Source: Choristoneura fumiferana
Taxonomy: Eukaryota > Arthropoda > Insecta > Lepidoptera > Tortricidae
Length of the DNA: 64,000 bases
Direction: 5' to 3'
NCBI RefSeq assembly: GCF_025370935.1
Contig: NC_133477.1
Coordinates: forward strand, 16,318,186 to 16,382,185
Below the pieces are notes generated by a model. It made no database searches, had not been told where the DNA came from, and worked only from the letters and a program-made list of their open reading frames with translations. Made by a program: the position numbers and the translations under genes. Of the stretch, positions 47,901 through 60,852 are shown in pieces. Each line of letters begins with the position of its first letter. Positions within the stretch are counted from its first letter, which is position 1.

Positions 47901-48559
47901 ACCGTTTTTGTCAAACTTAAAACCTAAAAGTGGCTCCTAATCGGTAATGTTTCGTGTGCTCTGTCTACCCTATTTGGGAATACAGGCGTGATGTTTGTGT
48001 GTCTATGCCTCTTTCTGACTCAGTTTAGACAAAAGATAGGTAAAACGAAATATTTTACTATTTACTTGGCTAATATGACTTTCATTCACTTGTTGTAATG
48101 GGTTGTAATTTTGGAGTAATTCTTGAATTAATTTAACGTTAAAACGGTTAGATAGATAGTTGTTCAGTGTTGCCAACATAACATTTTTATAATATAGGTA
48201 TATTTTTTTAAATTGCGTTCCACTGCATCAATCCAGCCAGTGGCTTTACTCTCCTGTAAACAAAACACGACCAATTTATTAAACTTTAACGCCTAATGCA
48301 CGTTTTCTCCTTAACAAAATAACAGGAACACTTGCATACAGCTTCATTATACGCATACCGATGTTTATCTCCACTAGCACTTGAATATCAAGAGAAATGT
48401 TAATCTTTTGTGAGGTAAACTCGACATTCATCAAACGCTTGTTTGCATTTAAGCTTAAGATACCATGTTTTGTGTTTCAAGTATGCTTACTGAGAAAACA
48501 GGGATGCTGGCAGGGAGTAATACAGTTTATGTTATATAGAAAATAAGTACTTACCTACC
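44906..48559. other. AT-rich intron sequence, no recognised feature
   Basis: About 3.6 kb of anonymous sequence. No repeat family from elsewhere in the window was recognised here. Confidence 0.4.
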
Positions 48560-48830
48560 GCGTCAAAAACCCGCCAAGTGCGAGTCAGATACGCACTTAA
48601 TTTAATTTGTTTCGTACCAGTTGCATTCTACGAAAAAAACACACATTATCTCGTTAAGAACTTCCTGTAACTTTTAACTCCAACGCATTTTAGTGTCCTG
48701 TCCTGTACATCAGTTGGCAAAAACAAAACCCTATGCCGAAGTAGATACAAGACCGAAGACCCTTTTTCTCAGGAACGCGTGGAAATATCAAGCTGATAAT
48801 AAAATCACTAGATCAGCCACTGTACGAATA
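48560..48830 (-). repeat. Fragments of two interspersed repeats
   Basis: gccaagtgcgagtcaga (about 48571-48590) is the reverse of the end of 7861-8070. ctcaggaacgcgtggaaata followed by tcaagctga (about 48769-48798) recurs as tgaggaacgcgtgaaggtat near 54208. Both are short pieces. Confidence 0.4.
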
Positions 48831-49235
48831 TGAGGTTCAAAATATTTTACTTTTGTGATTGAATTTTCCCTTCGATGTATTATTGTATTGCTTCCTACAT
48901 ATAATCAAAACAGAAGGAAGCTATTTCCTAACATCTGCTCGGATGTATATTAATGTCGCATCGCCCTTGAAACAAATGAATGTAACTACTTCAAATATTT
49001 TATCAACAATTGAAAGGTCATTCGACAAATATAGTTAAACCACGTGGGTAGGTAGTAAAGTGTCATATATATTTTTCGAATTTGTACGATTCTGTGGGTG
49101 TTCCTTTTTGTTCAAACAATTTTGAACCAACCGAAAGTATCCCACAAGGAGATAAATCTATAGGTCTTTACTCATTCTGTTCATAAACATTTCACAGCTT
49201 TGCGGCTACTTTATCGCAGCGCAATAAGCACAAAA

Positions 49236-49310
49236 TAAGACTTTATCATCATCACAGCGTATATACGTCCTATCGCTGGACACAGGCCTCCTCTCAGAAT
49301 GGAGGGTCAT
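49236..49310 (-). mobile_element. RTE-like LINE 3' end fragment, minus orientation
   Basis: atcatcatcacagcg, cctatcgctggacacaggcc and cctctcagaatggagggt read on the minus strand as the usual ...gaggcctgtgtccagcgatagg... 3' end. Fragment only. Confidence 0.5.
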
Positions 49311-50485
49311 TTAAGTCTTATGTATTTGATTAATAATAGTGTTGTTTTTATTAATCGTGACATCCCTATGCCTACTGCAGCCATTACGATGAATGCGTCG
49401 TCTTGACCCACTGGCTAGTCACGATCTCGATCTGATCGGCGTCACGCATGTTCTTCGCTTATTATGTTATTCTTATTTATCATAATTCATTTTTTATTCA
49501 TGTTCGTATTTTATCACATAGCTTCATACCTACAGTGTTTACGGGGTTACTTTTCTTTTGACTGCAAATGATACTTTAAATCAGAAAATATAAAGATTAT
49601 AATCCATGCTAGCTTCTTCTTAAAAAGCTTCCCTATCATACTTAAGAGTAATAGTATGTCACAGGAAGATATTTTGTAAACGATAATCTACTGGTCATAT
49701 CACCATTTAAATAGAGGTAATGAGTAATCAAACGTGGTGTACTATGGGACCTTAGGGCATCACGCAGCCACCAGCGACTTTAGAGCCCCGTTGGAACGTA
49801 ACAGGAGTAAGTAATATTGACAAAAGAAATCCTTGTGCCCTTATCATAAAGACGGTATGGTACTACCAATAAGAAAATTGCGTTAAATCCTAATGGTTTA
49901 ATTCTAAAGGTGCTTTTTTTCAGACACCGCTTACCTTCCTGGTCCTGGCATAGCTCAGCTGAATGCCCAGCTTTTGGCAAAAAATATAACTATTTATTAT
50001 ATAGAAGTGCTATTTTGCCACCTCAAAATTAAATAAAAATCTATCAGCTTAATCAATGTCTGGTCTACTTAAGCGTAACGAAATTTATTAACCGTAAAAT
50101 GAGATAAAACAAATACATAAATTTTTGTACATGACATTAATGAGTATCATAAATATTTATCCGTAAGCACGGCACATAAAAATGTTAATTGTGAGTTATA
50201 TACAACTCTAGCACAATCAGACCAAAAAACCGGTATTTTTACGATAGGCCACAAAGATATTAGGCTTTATTACCAACAAATTAATTAAAACTTGATATGG
50301 CCAATAAATTTGAATCAATCAGAACAAGCAAAAAAAGCTTAGACCAAAACATTTGCCGCCAGACAATAACAGCCAGCTTTCATTGTACTTACTTGAAAAA
50401 AAAAATATCTTGCTAGAGACAAAATATTCTACTATAAATGTCTGTCCCCGCGTATTTCGCGTCGTCATTTAATATTTCCTCCCAC
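49311..50485. other. AT-rich intron sequence without recognised feature
   Basis: Nothing supported. Confidence 0.4.
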
Positions 50486-50487
50486 CA

Positions 50488-50516
50488 ACACTAATGTTTT
50501 TTCTTTCCAGGTAAGT
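50488..50516 (+). promoter_or_regulatory. Candidate recursive splice site RP4 (3'ss fused to 5'ss)
   Basis: actaatgttttttctttccag is followed directly by GTAAGT with the junction at 50510/50511 (the last base of the first phrase is 50510). The branch consensus actaat is about 20 nt upstream of the AG, the tract is almost pure pyrimidine, and the donor half is optimal. This is the best-formed of the four sites. It lies 10.5 kb before the acceptor of exon A. Confidence 0.72.
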
Positions 50517-51050
50517 TGCACAATACAACATGATTGGCGGTCACAAGGATTTGGTAACGTTTAAGTAATACACAATTATCAGCTAATGTCTTGAATACTT
50601 TATGAGCATGGGGACTTTATTTATTTAAAATTTGTTAATTTTAATTCGTTCTTAAATTAAATGGATTTTCTTATGGTAAAGATGAAAAGATAAAATTATC
50701 AGAATAGTGTTTTGGTACAAGGAAAGATTATTATATAAGTAGACCTACTCTATTCTACCTGGGTAAATCTTCACTCAAAGACTCGCCAGTTTCAGGCTAA
50801 ACCCGGAACAAAATGACCATTGTAACCTTAAAACACCTCAAACATCACGCGATGTGCGTAAAAAATTAAAAACGTAATTACAACAGCCCACCCGACCTCA
50901 TTAAACGACCAAGTAATTAGCAATTTGGTAAATGGCCTTATTCATTATGTTCCCGCCAAATTAAATGAGTAACAAAACCGTGCTGCCATCTACCGGTAAT
51001 TTGCAATGTTGTTAACAGTTGTACGTGCTGTGCTTTTATTAAGATAAGTA
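50517..51050. other. Intron sequence without recognised feature
   Basis: Nothing supported. Confidence 0.4.
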
Positions 51051-51266
51051 ACTAACTTTTGCCCGCGGCTCCGCCCGCGTGGTATTCGGTTATCGCGCGC
51101 TGTTCCCTCAGGAACTGTGCATTTTTCCGGGATAAAAAGTAGCCTATGTCACTCTCGAGGCCATATTCTATGCCAAAAATCACGTCGATCCGTCGCTCCG
51201 TTACGGCGTGAAAAACAGACAAAGATACACACAAAGACACACACTCGCATTTATAATATTAGTATT
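51051..51266 (+). repeat. About 210-bp interspersed repeat, family 'ttttgcccgcggcttc', near-complete copy
   Basis: From actaacttttgcccgcggct to ataatattagtatta, it matches 10278-10499 over its full length with scattered changes. Frames on both strands here give peptides also found at the other copies. Confidence 0.75.
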
Positions 51267-53074
51267 AAAGTATTAAGTATACCGGAGCCTGTGGTATTAA
51301 AAAAAGTGTTTTGTTTAAGCTATAGTTTTGCATCCCGTGTTTTCTGCTTTTATGAAATACCTAGATACTGGCGCCAACTAAGCCCATACATCCCCTTCCA
51401 ACATACCCTTGGTTGTGTTTAACGCTGTAAAAATTCCCTACACGCTACGCTTAAACCGCGCAGTATACCTATTATTTATGTGGGTTACGTTTACAAAACA
51501 CATGAAACCAAACCTCCTCATTTCGTGACTCGTAATCCATTAAACACTCTTTCTAATTACAAACAAACTTCAGGATTATTGTCAAGAGTGACCTAAATGC
51601 TGGCTGAAATAACATAACACGTCATTAGCAGCCCAGCCCTAAAATAAATTAAAAAGAAAACATTGACTTTTTAATTTTTCCCGCTCATTAGTTAAGAGGG
51701 GTAAACAAAACCGACATTTTACCGATATAATTTAACGTTATTTACGCAACAGCAAAAAGTTGTTATCTCGCTTACGGTTAATTAATAACAAATTTTTACT
51801 TTTAGCTAAGCCAACTTTAAACTCGAGCGGTTTGCTAGCATGAAATTTGATAACTTTTGGATGAAATCAAGTGCAGTTTTGAGTAAGTTTCAAACTAAAT
51901 ACGTAAATTTATATTTCAGCCGCAGCATCGAGATCTCCAAATTTAATAACATTTACTTATTTAATTTCTCAGAAGCAATTAGAGATGAAACGAAGGACTT
52001 CGCTTCTTCGAAAATAATCTTGTTACAGGGCCGATAACAACTGTCATTTCTGAAGGAACGTTGGAATTTAGGTCTTATGAAGTTGGGTTAAGAGCACAGG
52101 TTTAGATTGGGACGGCAAATTGATTTATGTTTCATTAATGAAAGATTATACTTAACGATGTTAGGTGGGTGCTTTTGACTAGTAATGTTCCGATATTATT
52201 AGATCTTTGTAATTGTAACCTTTCTGCTGCTTTCTGATTCTGAGAACCGTTTCAATAAGTAAGAAAATAATAGGTAACCTTTCGTTAGGCAGACAATGGA
52301 AGGTCATATTTATACAACAAATCTCTGTTCTTGGTATATTTATTTACCCGTATTTATGATCCGCCACCGCAGCGCCGAATGTAATTGACAAACAATAACA
52401 AAATAATGATATTTACGAGTACCTACATAAACACATATTTCGTCTCCAATCTCCAATCTGAGATAAATAAGCCAAATGGTTGTGTATACTTTACAAAAAC
52501 ACTGCATAAAAATCTCTGTTCAGCAAATGCATCAAAATAAGCCGCGAGAGAGCCATCAAAAATTTTAGTAAAAGCGGTTATTCTCGAATCCTCTTATGGT
52601 CACTGGAGACAGGGAAAGTGGTTCTGAAGTCTTGTCCAGTCCAGCGGACGCAACTGTTCGTGCAAAATTTAATTTTGTTCACTTCCTTAGTTTAGGTCTC
52701 ACGGTTATCGCGATGCCGAGATAGCGATATGCGTAACTTTCAAGGAAGGAAGGTGCCGATTTTTAATGCGGAATTTATTAAGCCAATGTTACTTGTTAGT
52801 TTTCGTGTGACAGGAAATCAACCAACCAATCTGTGAAATGAGAATGTTTGCTTTTATTCTTATTTAACTTTTACTTTCATTTCGTTGAAGCGTCTTACTT
52901 TTAGCAGCGTTATAAGGCTCTGTTGACCCCACATTTTCTTGCTACTGGAACGATTTTTTACTCGGATAGTGTAAACCGGACATAATTATTATCATCTATC
53001 ATCTGTGGTATTACTAAATCGATCACAACAGAACACCTTTTATATACCCATACATACTTTCAATGTATTATTCA
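51267..53074. other. AT-rich intron sequence without recognised feature
   Basis: Nothing supported. Confidence 0.4.
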
Positions 53075-53300
53075 TGCTACCGTTTGGCTCAGTGGTACCA
53101 ACTGCTAATGAAACACCTCGGTGCTCTGTGAATGTGAGTTCGTATCTCTCTCGGCACTCTGTTACTTTTAGTATGTTTTCCCGCCTTGTAGTGGTGTCCG
53201 AACATTTATTTGTTTGAATGCTTTCAAGGTGGGATAGATCAATGGGTGGTAGCAACGAGTGGGTTGCCCAACGAGGCTACCTGCTTCTGTATGTAGCCCG
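53075..53300 (+). mobile_element. tRNA-derived SINE, plus orientation
   Basis: An exact A box (TGGCTCAGTGG, 53085-53095) is followed about 40 nt later by a decayed B box (gagttcgtatctc, 53136-53148). The body runs through gggtggtagcaacgagtggg and ctgcttctgtatgtagcccg to an A/T-rich end near 53300. A functional tRNA fold is absent. Confidence 0.55.
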
Positions 53301-54719
53301 AACAAATTTTTAAATTTGTTTTTTTTTTTGTAAACTCTTTTTCATAAATATAGCTATGAGATAAGAATCAAAATAAGTTCGTATATTTTTCATCTAATAC
53401 TAATAAACTTTTGATTTGATAATTATTGACATTGAAAGTAAACTTTCCATATAGTTTTACTGCAATGTTGCCAAAATTAAATTAAAATTAAAAAAAAGTT
53501 ATACCGACTATTTATTATGTAAGTAAATAACTGTAGTTAACAGTACCTAGCGTGGAATGAAAAATTTCGTTAAGCAACCCAAAGAGTGAAAGAAGCGTGT
53601 GTAGGTACTTAAGGTGTCTTCGGATAAAACACCTCGTAGTTAATGTACAAAAGCTTTGGAAAACTTATCATTAAAGACTACAATGTATGTAATAGGGTAG
53701 GCATGCCTTTCCGTCAGGTATAAAATTTAGGCAACTTGGTGAGAATTGAGTTGTCACGGCACCACGCTACTGGTATACATATAGGTACTGTACTTAGGTA
53801 TCATAGGTAATTCTATTTCACCCTTTACATGGCTCCCGGTAAATACGTTAATAGAAACCCTTCTAACTGTAACAATAGGGGTTGCATTTTATTTTGCTTC
53901 ATTGCCGCAGTCTCCCCCACGAGACGTGATTATTTGTATGTATTTATGGATGTATGTGCTTGTCTTATTGCGGAAGCCCAAGTTTAACGACTTGGACACA
54001 TGATGAATTGAAAGGGATACCCACATAGTTTAAATTGACGACATGAGTAAAGACTGTGGAGACAAGTAGCCTTAGTAAATCTCGTAAAAATAAGGCATGA
54101 GAGCTCATGGATTCCTACCTCTAAATGTAAATATGTAGGCATCGGTAGTGGGTAGGTATCTTTTAATTTTTATTTTATTTTAGTAGACTTGTTAAAAACT
54201 CTTTCTGAGGAACGCGTGAAGGTATTAAGTTGAAATTAATATCACATACTTAAGTCTGCTACCACCTAAACCTCGACCAGTGACAAAATGAATCTTTTAA
54301 GATGTTTCCATACTAATTGCCGGGGAATGAAAACCTACAGGATACGTCCAGTTGTCTTAGAAACTTGAAATTCCGTATGAAGGTAGTTCTTATAGCACAA
54401 TCAATGACATTGGCTTACATATTAGTTTTTTTTTCTTTTGGCCGTCTAACCGGACAGTAACTTTATTCCCACTCAAAATATTTACGTACACTGTAGGATG
54501 CATTACCGGCTTGCGCAAGCCAGTAATTGCTGGGAGCGATTAGCTGTGCCCCCAATGACCGGCTAATTGTTGCCAGTGATAGGGCGCCATTGTTTTCACT
54601 TATGGCTACTACGGACTAATGTGCCGAACGAACAACAAAAAAAAACAGACGCTGCCTGATTGTTCCATACTGCGAGTGAAGTTTTTACTTACATTGTGGC
54701 AGTGATTATCCTACTTAAA
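53301..54719. other. Intron sequence; patch with palindrome at about 54510
   Basis: Mostly AT-rich. Around 54500-54610 composition is more balanced and includes a perfect 14-bp palindrome ggcttgcgcaagcc. No further support for function. Confidence 0.35.
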
Positions 54720-55170
54720 ACCGTACTAATCTTTTCTAATTTTATAAATGCGAAACACTTAATGCGCTGAGCTGATTTTAATGAAATGGAGATAGATTGA
54801 GATAATATGCTCGGAAGAACATATTATAATTCCCCTGGGATAGCGATAAAGAAAGTCGCGGGGAAAAGCTATAAAATATGAAAGTTTGTCTATGCGTGCG
54901 TGCCTGCGTGCGTGTGTTTGTTACTCCTTTACGCTAGATTTTTTAAAGATTTGGTATAGAGATACCTGGAGTTCTGGAATAAAATAACACGTTAATACCT
55001 ACCTTATATCCCGATATGCCCCCGGGATCGTAATAAACCCCAAAGTTTCAACCGCTCTAGGTTTAGAGACATGTATTGTATTTTTCGGGAATTCCTACGG
55101 GTTTTTTTCGAAATCCCGGAATTTCAACTGGTAATTTTAATGGATTACGCGCGAAACCGCGAATAAAGGG
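54720..55170 (-). repeat. Interspersed repeat, long diverged copy
   Basis: It contains a tttataaatgcgaaac block, a tgcgtgcctgcgtgcgtgtg run, cctgggatagcgataaa and tatcccgatatgcccccggg. These are the blocks of the repeat type seen at 15330-15810, 22340-22520 and 23760-23930. Orientation is judged from the ataaatgcgaaa end being first. It ends near gcgcgaaaccgcgaa (about 55147-55161). Confidence 0.5.
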
Positions 55171-55740
55171 CTACTATAAATGAATAGTCCAAATAGAGAA
55201 TTGATCTTGTAATATTGTTGTTCTTATACGTAATAAACGTTTCTAGATCTTCTCCTGAATTATATTAGGGGCATAGTATTCCCGTATGACTATTTATGTT
55301 ATGAACTGCCAGCAGACTTTAGTAAGTACTAACTAAGAATGATGTAAGTATATATATGTAACTAGAAAAGACTGTGTTACTCTAATAGTATTTCTTCACA
55401 GTTGAAAGTTGCTTGAAGCAATTAAAACTCGTATGGCGGAATGTAGGTATGTTTGTAGTTAATTAAAATTAATTTACTTTTATACTCAAAGGGCGTCGTT
55501 AAAACACAAGTAGAATAAGCAGACTAATATTAAGTATGATTCCTACAAATGATACCACTTAATTATGAACATTTTTATGGCTTCTTAAGCAGCAGTTAAA
55601 ACTATGAAATAATCAGAAACTAAACTAAGTGGAGTTGGTTGACTACATTTGTACCTACTAATTTCACTCCGTTTTGCTTTGAAAAAAAAAATATAACAAA
55701 AAATTTAACCGTATCTACACAAAACCATGAAAATAATTTC
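55171..55740. other. AT-rich intron sequence without recognised feature
   Basis: Nothing supported. Confidence 0.4.
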
Positions 55741-55970
55741 AAACTCAAATTCAAAGTCTTTATTGCGCTAAATCTTGTGATAAGATCTTAAAAAGTTTCT
55801 ACTAGTCTGAAGTCGGTGCCTCATCACGAACTAGCAGAAGTGGACCTATAGTCGCCTACCTCGCCTACGCACTACATATTGGGCTTTAATCACTCCTGCT
55901 GCACAAACATAAAAAAAGAAAAAAAACAACCGAATAGATAATCTACTTTTTTTGAAGTCGGTTAAAAATT
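55741..55970 (+). repeat. Two adjoining retroelement-tail-like repeats
   Basis: caaactcaaattcaaagtct followed by a ctagcagaagtggacc and gggctttaatcactcctgct body, then aaaacaaccgaatagataat and ttttgaagtcggttaaaaa. Both phrases are of types widely repeated in moths and butterflies. The second is related to 39293-39330. Confidence 0.45.
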
Positions 55971-58374
55971 ACTTTCTGTCAAGTGAATTGCGTGCGAATC
56001 GCATGCTGTTCTGTGTGTTTGAACAGTTTTTCCGAAAGTGCTACCTCCCTTTAAGAAAGACCTATAGTCGTAGATATATTTACCTACATATACTATCTAA
56101 GTATCTATATCTATATAGGACTCGTACAACATTTTCAAGGTTTTTTTTGTAGTCGATATTCATTGTTAAAAAAGGAAACTCAACGCTTTGCGCACTCGCG
56201 AGCCCTTTTGCGTCCCGTTTCGCACACAAACCGTTTCGCCATATTTTTTCGTTAAACAAAGAATCCCGTGTAATGGATAATTGTTTACACAGGCTAGGTC
56301 GCTAATTGCCCGTGTACTTAAGCTATTGCCTTTCAGACAAACAGTTATTCTTGGCGAGAACTGGAATATTTTGCTTTTTGGGACAATATTATGTTACGAT
56401 TATGTTACGGTTTTTACAGGAACGAAGAATATAGGCAGCAAATCTCAAGCAGGCACCAGGCAAAGATCTCACTATTTTTGGGTTAATTATTTTAAGAGTA
56501 GGCGCATATCACTCCCTTATTCTTATTACCGCACCTTATTATTATTACTTACCTACTGCTTTTATATAATTTTAAGTAGAAAAATGAAACTAAACTTTGC
56601 TTCTAAATTGTTCGTAAACAAAACGAGCTCTCATTTTGCTTTTTTTTTCATTTTTGTTAGGTATAGGTACGCATCTTACGTTTGATATGAATTACTGTAC
56701 CAATAGGTCAATGTGAATCACATTAACAGATAATTTAACATTCCTAAATCACAACAAGTTAACAAAACGATAGAGTCTGTCAGCATCCAGCTGTGTTCAT
56801 TATTCCACATTATTACCTCTCGCAACAATCGTAATTCATAGTAAATAATATTAATACAATCGCTTGGGTGGCTTTGATTCACGAAACCCTTTACTAAAAC
56901 CATTATTACGTCAATAAACAAGGCATAACTGTAAAGAGCCTTTGATATCCCGCTCACGTATATTGAGCTACATGATCGTTATAGTAACATAATAATCTCA
57001 CATAATTTGAATACATGATCTTAAAATAAACACGCATTTGTTTATGGCTGGCGCCGCATATTTTAAAATGGCGGCAATGTTCGGCATCTCGGGTTTTAGC
57101 CCACGCGATCTCGATCTCGATACCCGCTTAATTGATTCAACTCGACGCCTCTAGATGGCGTTTATCCTTTCTAACATAATTTTCTATTATAACGACGTAT
57201 CGAAATATAAACCTTGCTCGTCGACAGTAAGAGTTACATTTTGCATGCGTTTTAACCAAGATTATAGGAAAGACAAGTTTGTAATAGTATCCGTAATGGC
57301 GCTCTAATTGTCTTTAATTAGCAGATACTCACATATTTATTGCGATGCAGACACGCTACCGTTTTGCCGAGTCCTTATTGGTGTTATTATATTAAATGCA
57401 GCAACTCGTGTCAAGATCACGAGCGATCATTGCTCTAATGGAATCGGTTGCGGCCAGTCGGTAGGTATAGTAAGTTATCTAGTTTTTCGTGGAACACGCA
57501 AGCAAGTTAAATGTATATATTATTGTGTGCAATTTCTTTTGTCTTTAATGTCGGTATAACATCCCGTGCTTCACTAGACACTGCCGTTTCGGGTCCTTAG
57601 CTAACATAGTTTTAGCACTTGGCTATTTAGTCTAGCAACGCATCACTTCATTACTAAAGATGCTAAAAAAAGTTTTTAGCAAGCAACAAACTCTGTTAAA
57701 GTGTTAAGTAAATACATAACAGGTGTGAACTGAACTAAACGTTATACCAAACTAAAGGTGACATCATTCATTTGTCTATTTCCAAGAAAGAGTGTTGCTT
57801 ACCTACATCGGTTTGGTATTTGGATTCGGATGCAATGTAATACTTATACTTGAGCTCATTCATACATTCGTCTTAAGGCACACTTTAACTATGGGGTAAA
57901 GTCCAAATTTTTAGAACGGTCCACATAAAAATGTTGTCCCATGTGTTTGTGACTGAATTATTACTTTACAAAACATTTAAATTCGTTGAAACTTACAGAA
58001 AATATGTAAGAACCTTGTGTTTTTTAACTTTTGATATACCACGATATATACAATAATATTTGTTCTTTGTTTTCATCAGCTCAATTTGCGAGTGTCATCG
58101 AATTTCGCAACTCAGCCGTAACCTTTAATGTCCATGTCAAAAGCATCCATCAGACGATATAATAATCCGCTCAAGTAATAAGGATCCTTAAAAGCAGGCG
58201 ATAAAAGAAAGTAGGGTGCGCTTAAAAGATTATGAGCCCGAGGTGTGAACTTAACGTCCTGGGACACCTGCTCATACTTAATTTTTATAAGGTTTGATAG
58301 TAGTTAAACACCATCACGCATATTCACAAATATTGTGTCATTGTTAGCTTGAAGTAACATATTATTTTATTATT
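55971..58374. other. Intron sequence; repeat-poor block at 57030-57350
   Basis: The block near 57030-57350 is unusual for the region. It has balanced composition and phrases such as gatctcgatctcgatacc and gatggcg, plus an attgtctttaattagcaga homeodomain-like site, and it lacks the local repeats. The remainder is AT-rich. The 134-codon frame at 56281 starts with TTG and looks random. Confidence 0.3.
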
Positions 58375-58610
58375 ATTATATGTGGCCTACGGCTATGTCC
58401 CACTGCTGGGCAAAGGCCTCCCCTCTTGACCTCTACATCTCTCTATCCAGAGCTATACCTAATGTCCAGAAGCCTAACGTTTCTGACGCTCGCGATCGTA
58501 ATCAAATGACGATTTTTGGATGCGAAATCTGTCTCGCCATCTCTGCCTCAACCTGCCTTGCCGTCGGTGTCAGTCATGCGGTACCTACCAATGAGGGCTA
58601 TCGTTTTTTG
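58375..58610 (-). mobile_element. RTE-like LINE 3' end, minus orientation
   Basis: On the minus strand the frame reads SRGEAFAQQW near 58396-58428, preceded by a region with gaggcagagatggcgagac. This is the same C-terminal peptide as at 15402-15697. About 75 bp (roughly 58460-58535) between the two homologous parts is foreign to the element, so it is interrupted. Dead fragment. Confidence 0.65.
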
Positions 58611-60852
58611 TCTCTAGACAGACTAGATGGCGCACTGTTGCGTGAGGTTTTTAAGTATGGCTTTCAAAGTCTGTTATTACGGGCGTGAAAACAAAGTTTA
58701 AATTAAAATCATATTTAATACACCTTAAAACCGTACCATAAAAATATCGAGCATGCCACATTGTTGCATAGTCCCCGTTTTGTTCGGAAAAAAGGGAGGA
58801 CAAAGTTTTCCGAAAGACAAAACTGTCTCAAAACACAGACATTCATTGCCCCGGAACGCATATTTGCCATAATTAATTTCAGATATTGCAAAATATTCAC
58901 AAAATTATTCTAATTATAAATAAACCCGCGTAGCTAACCCAAAAACTATGAGATTTGACATTTCGGAGACCTCACGCTACACTAGCGTAGTGGCGCACGC
59001 GATAGTCAGTGTAGTAGGTATATAAAAAGAAAAAAAATCTATTTGATTTTATAAAAGCAAAATAAACCGTCCATAATGTGGATGTGTGAGAGTGACTCTT
59101 ATATTACCTACTTGTACATCGGACATTGTTGCGTGGTTGCGTATAATTTTATTTTGTTATATCGTAATGGTCTCTTAAATATTCGGCAGGATTGAATCAT
59201 GATCGCGTGCGTGTAATTGAATACATAAACTTTTTTACAAAGGAGAGCCGCGCTCATAAAATATCAACTGTAAATATTTTTACACTGGCAACTCATCTTC
59301 GGCGTGTAAACCATCTTAGGTACTCGTAAACAACCATCAAAACAAAACACAAAAAATACAATAATGATTAATATATAATAATGATTTTGTTTTTCAATTT
59401 TTCTCGTGGAAAATAAGCTGCTCTTGCCTGCCTACTGTATTAAAAACAAAAATCTGTGGTTTCTACTTTCTGTAACAAATAAAAAACCCTCATTCTCTTT
59501 TTAAAATAGCTCTGGCGATTCTATGTCGATTTTGGGTGGCTATTAGTTAGCTTTATCGATTCGGCACACGCAATTTGTCGGCGATCGATGGACGATGGGT
59601 CCGGGTGATCGGGTGCCGAACATGATGGATGATGATTTTAGTTCATTAGTACACGCACCCCGGCCGTATTATCGGGAACGCCCAAGTTTGTGTTCCCGAC
59701 TAAGATTAAGATAACGAGGCGCGCTATCAGTGGCTTAAAATTTATTAGGCGTAATGGTACTAAAGCGTATTTTCGTAACTGCACGTGTTTTTAAAAAGTG
59801 GTAGAGCGTATGGGGTAAACGAAAAGACATAAGTAGGAATCGGTTGCAAGGATCCAATCTATATAAAAGACCCAACATTTTACCCAACTGCCTGCCAAAC
59901 ACCAGCTGATGTTCCTGCACTCCGACTTCTGACTGAATCTGTTCCTTGGTTTAAGGAAGAGAAAATTAAAATCCATGATTAGTTGTATCTGCATATTTGT
60001 TATATAAAATTTACAGCCTGTTAATTGTTACTCTAACAACAGAGTCTAATGTTTATAATTTTTTATTGATAAATAAATGTAGAGACTTAAAAAATAACGT
60101 ATTATTTTAGTTTAAGCCAGTTTCTTAAATAAGTGGCGCGTATTTAAGCATTACGTTTAAAATTTGTTATGAACCTGATCAAAACTGACAAATCCAGAAT
60201 TATGAAGCTGCCGTATTTTTTGTAGTGCCTATTCTAAATTAGTTAAGTAATCTACCCTGGAAACATCTCTTAGCATTAATAACTCCCGTTACGCATGCTC
60301 TGGTCACACTGAATTAAAATTTAATTTAATTACCGTTTTATTTTAGAACACGACCGCGACTTTATTTTTAAACCGGTTGCCTTTTGAAAACTTGTGAATA
60401 TTTTTAACGACTCAATGTTATGAACGAAGGCGACATAAAAGAGGAGTTTATAAAAGCTTTTGGTATTTAAATATTCATTATTTCCCAATGTAGCATGCGA
60501 ACTGAACTTGCATTAAAATAGTCGTAACTTACATTCTGTTATATTCAGGTTCTTACCTTACCTTCTTTAAATTAAAAATCAATCCGGATTATTTTATCAG
60601 AATGTTGGATAAATACCCTTTGTTAGAGTGTGTTATGGGTACTAAGCAACGGATACACATACTTAAATATATATGTAGATAGTAGATACATACAGTCATA
60701 TCAAAGATATTAGTAATTACCTGATACATATTAAACACCCGAGACTCGATAACAAACTTTGGTATTTTTCATACAAATATCTGCCCCGATCGAAACGACG
60801 TAATGTATTTGGTCAATTATTAATTATTATTTTCAAATTTTATGTAATTCAA
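58611..60852. other. Intron sequence; repeat-poor block at 59510-59720
   Basis: The block at 59510-59720 has balanced composition with ctttatcgattcggcac, ggcgatcgatggacgat and ccccggccgtattatcggga, and carries none of the repeats seen elsewhere. It could be a conserved non-coding element or promoter-like region. The remainder is AT-rich. Confidence 0.3.

Noticed and set aside
56281..56685. 134-codon open frame on the plus strand
   Set aside because: It begins with TTG, is rich in Leu, Tyr and Phe as expected from T-rich DNA, and has no recognisable domain.
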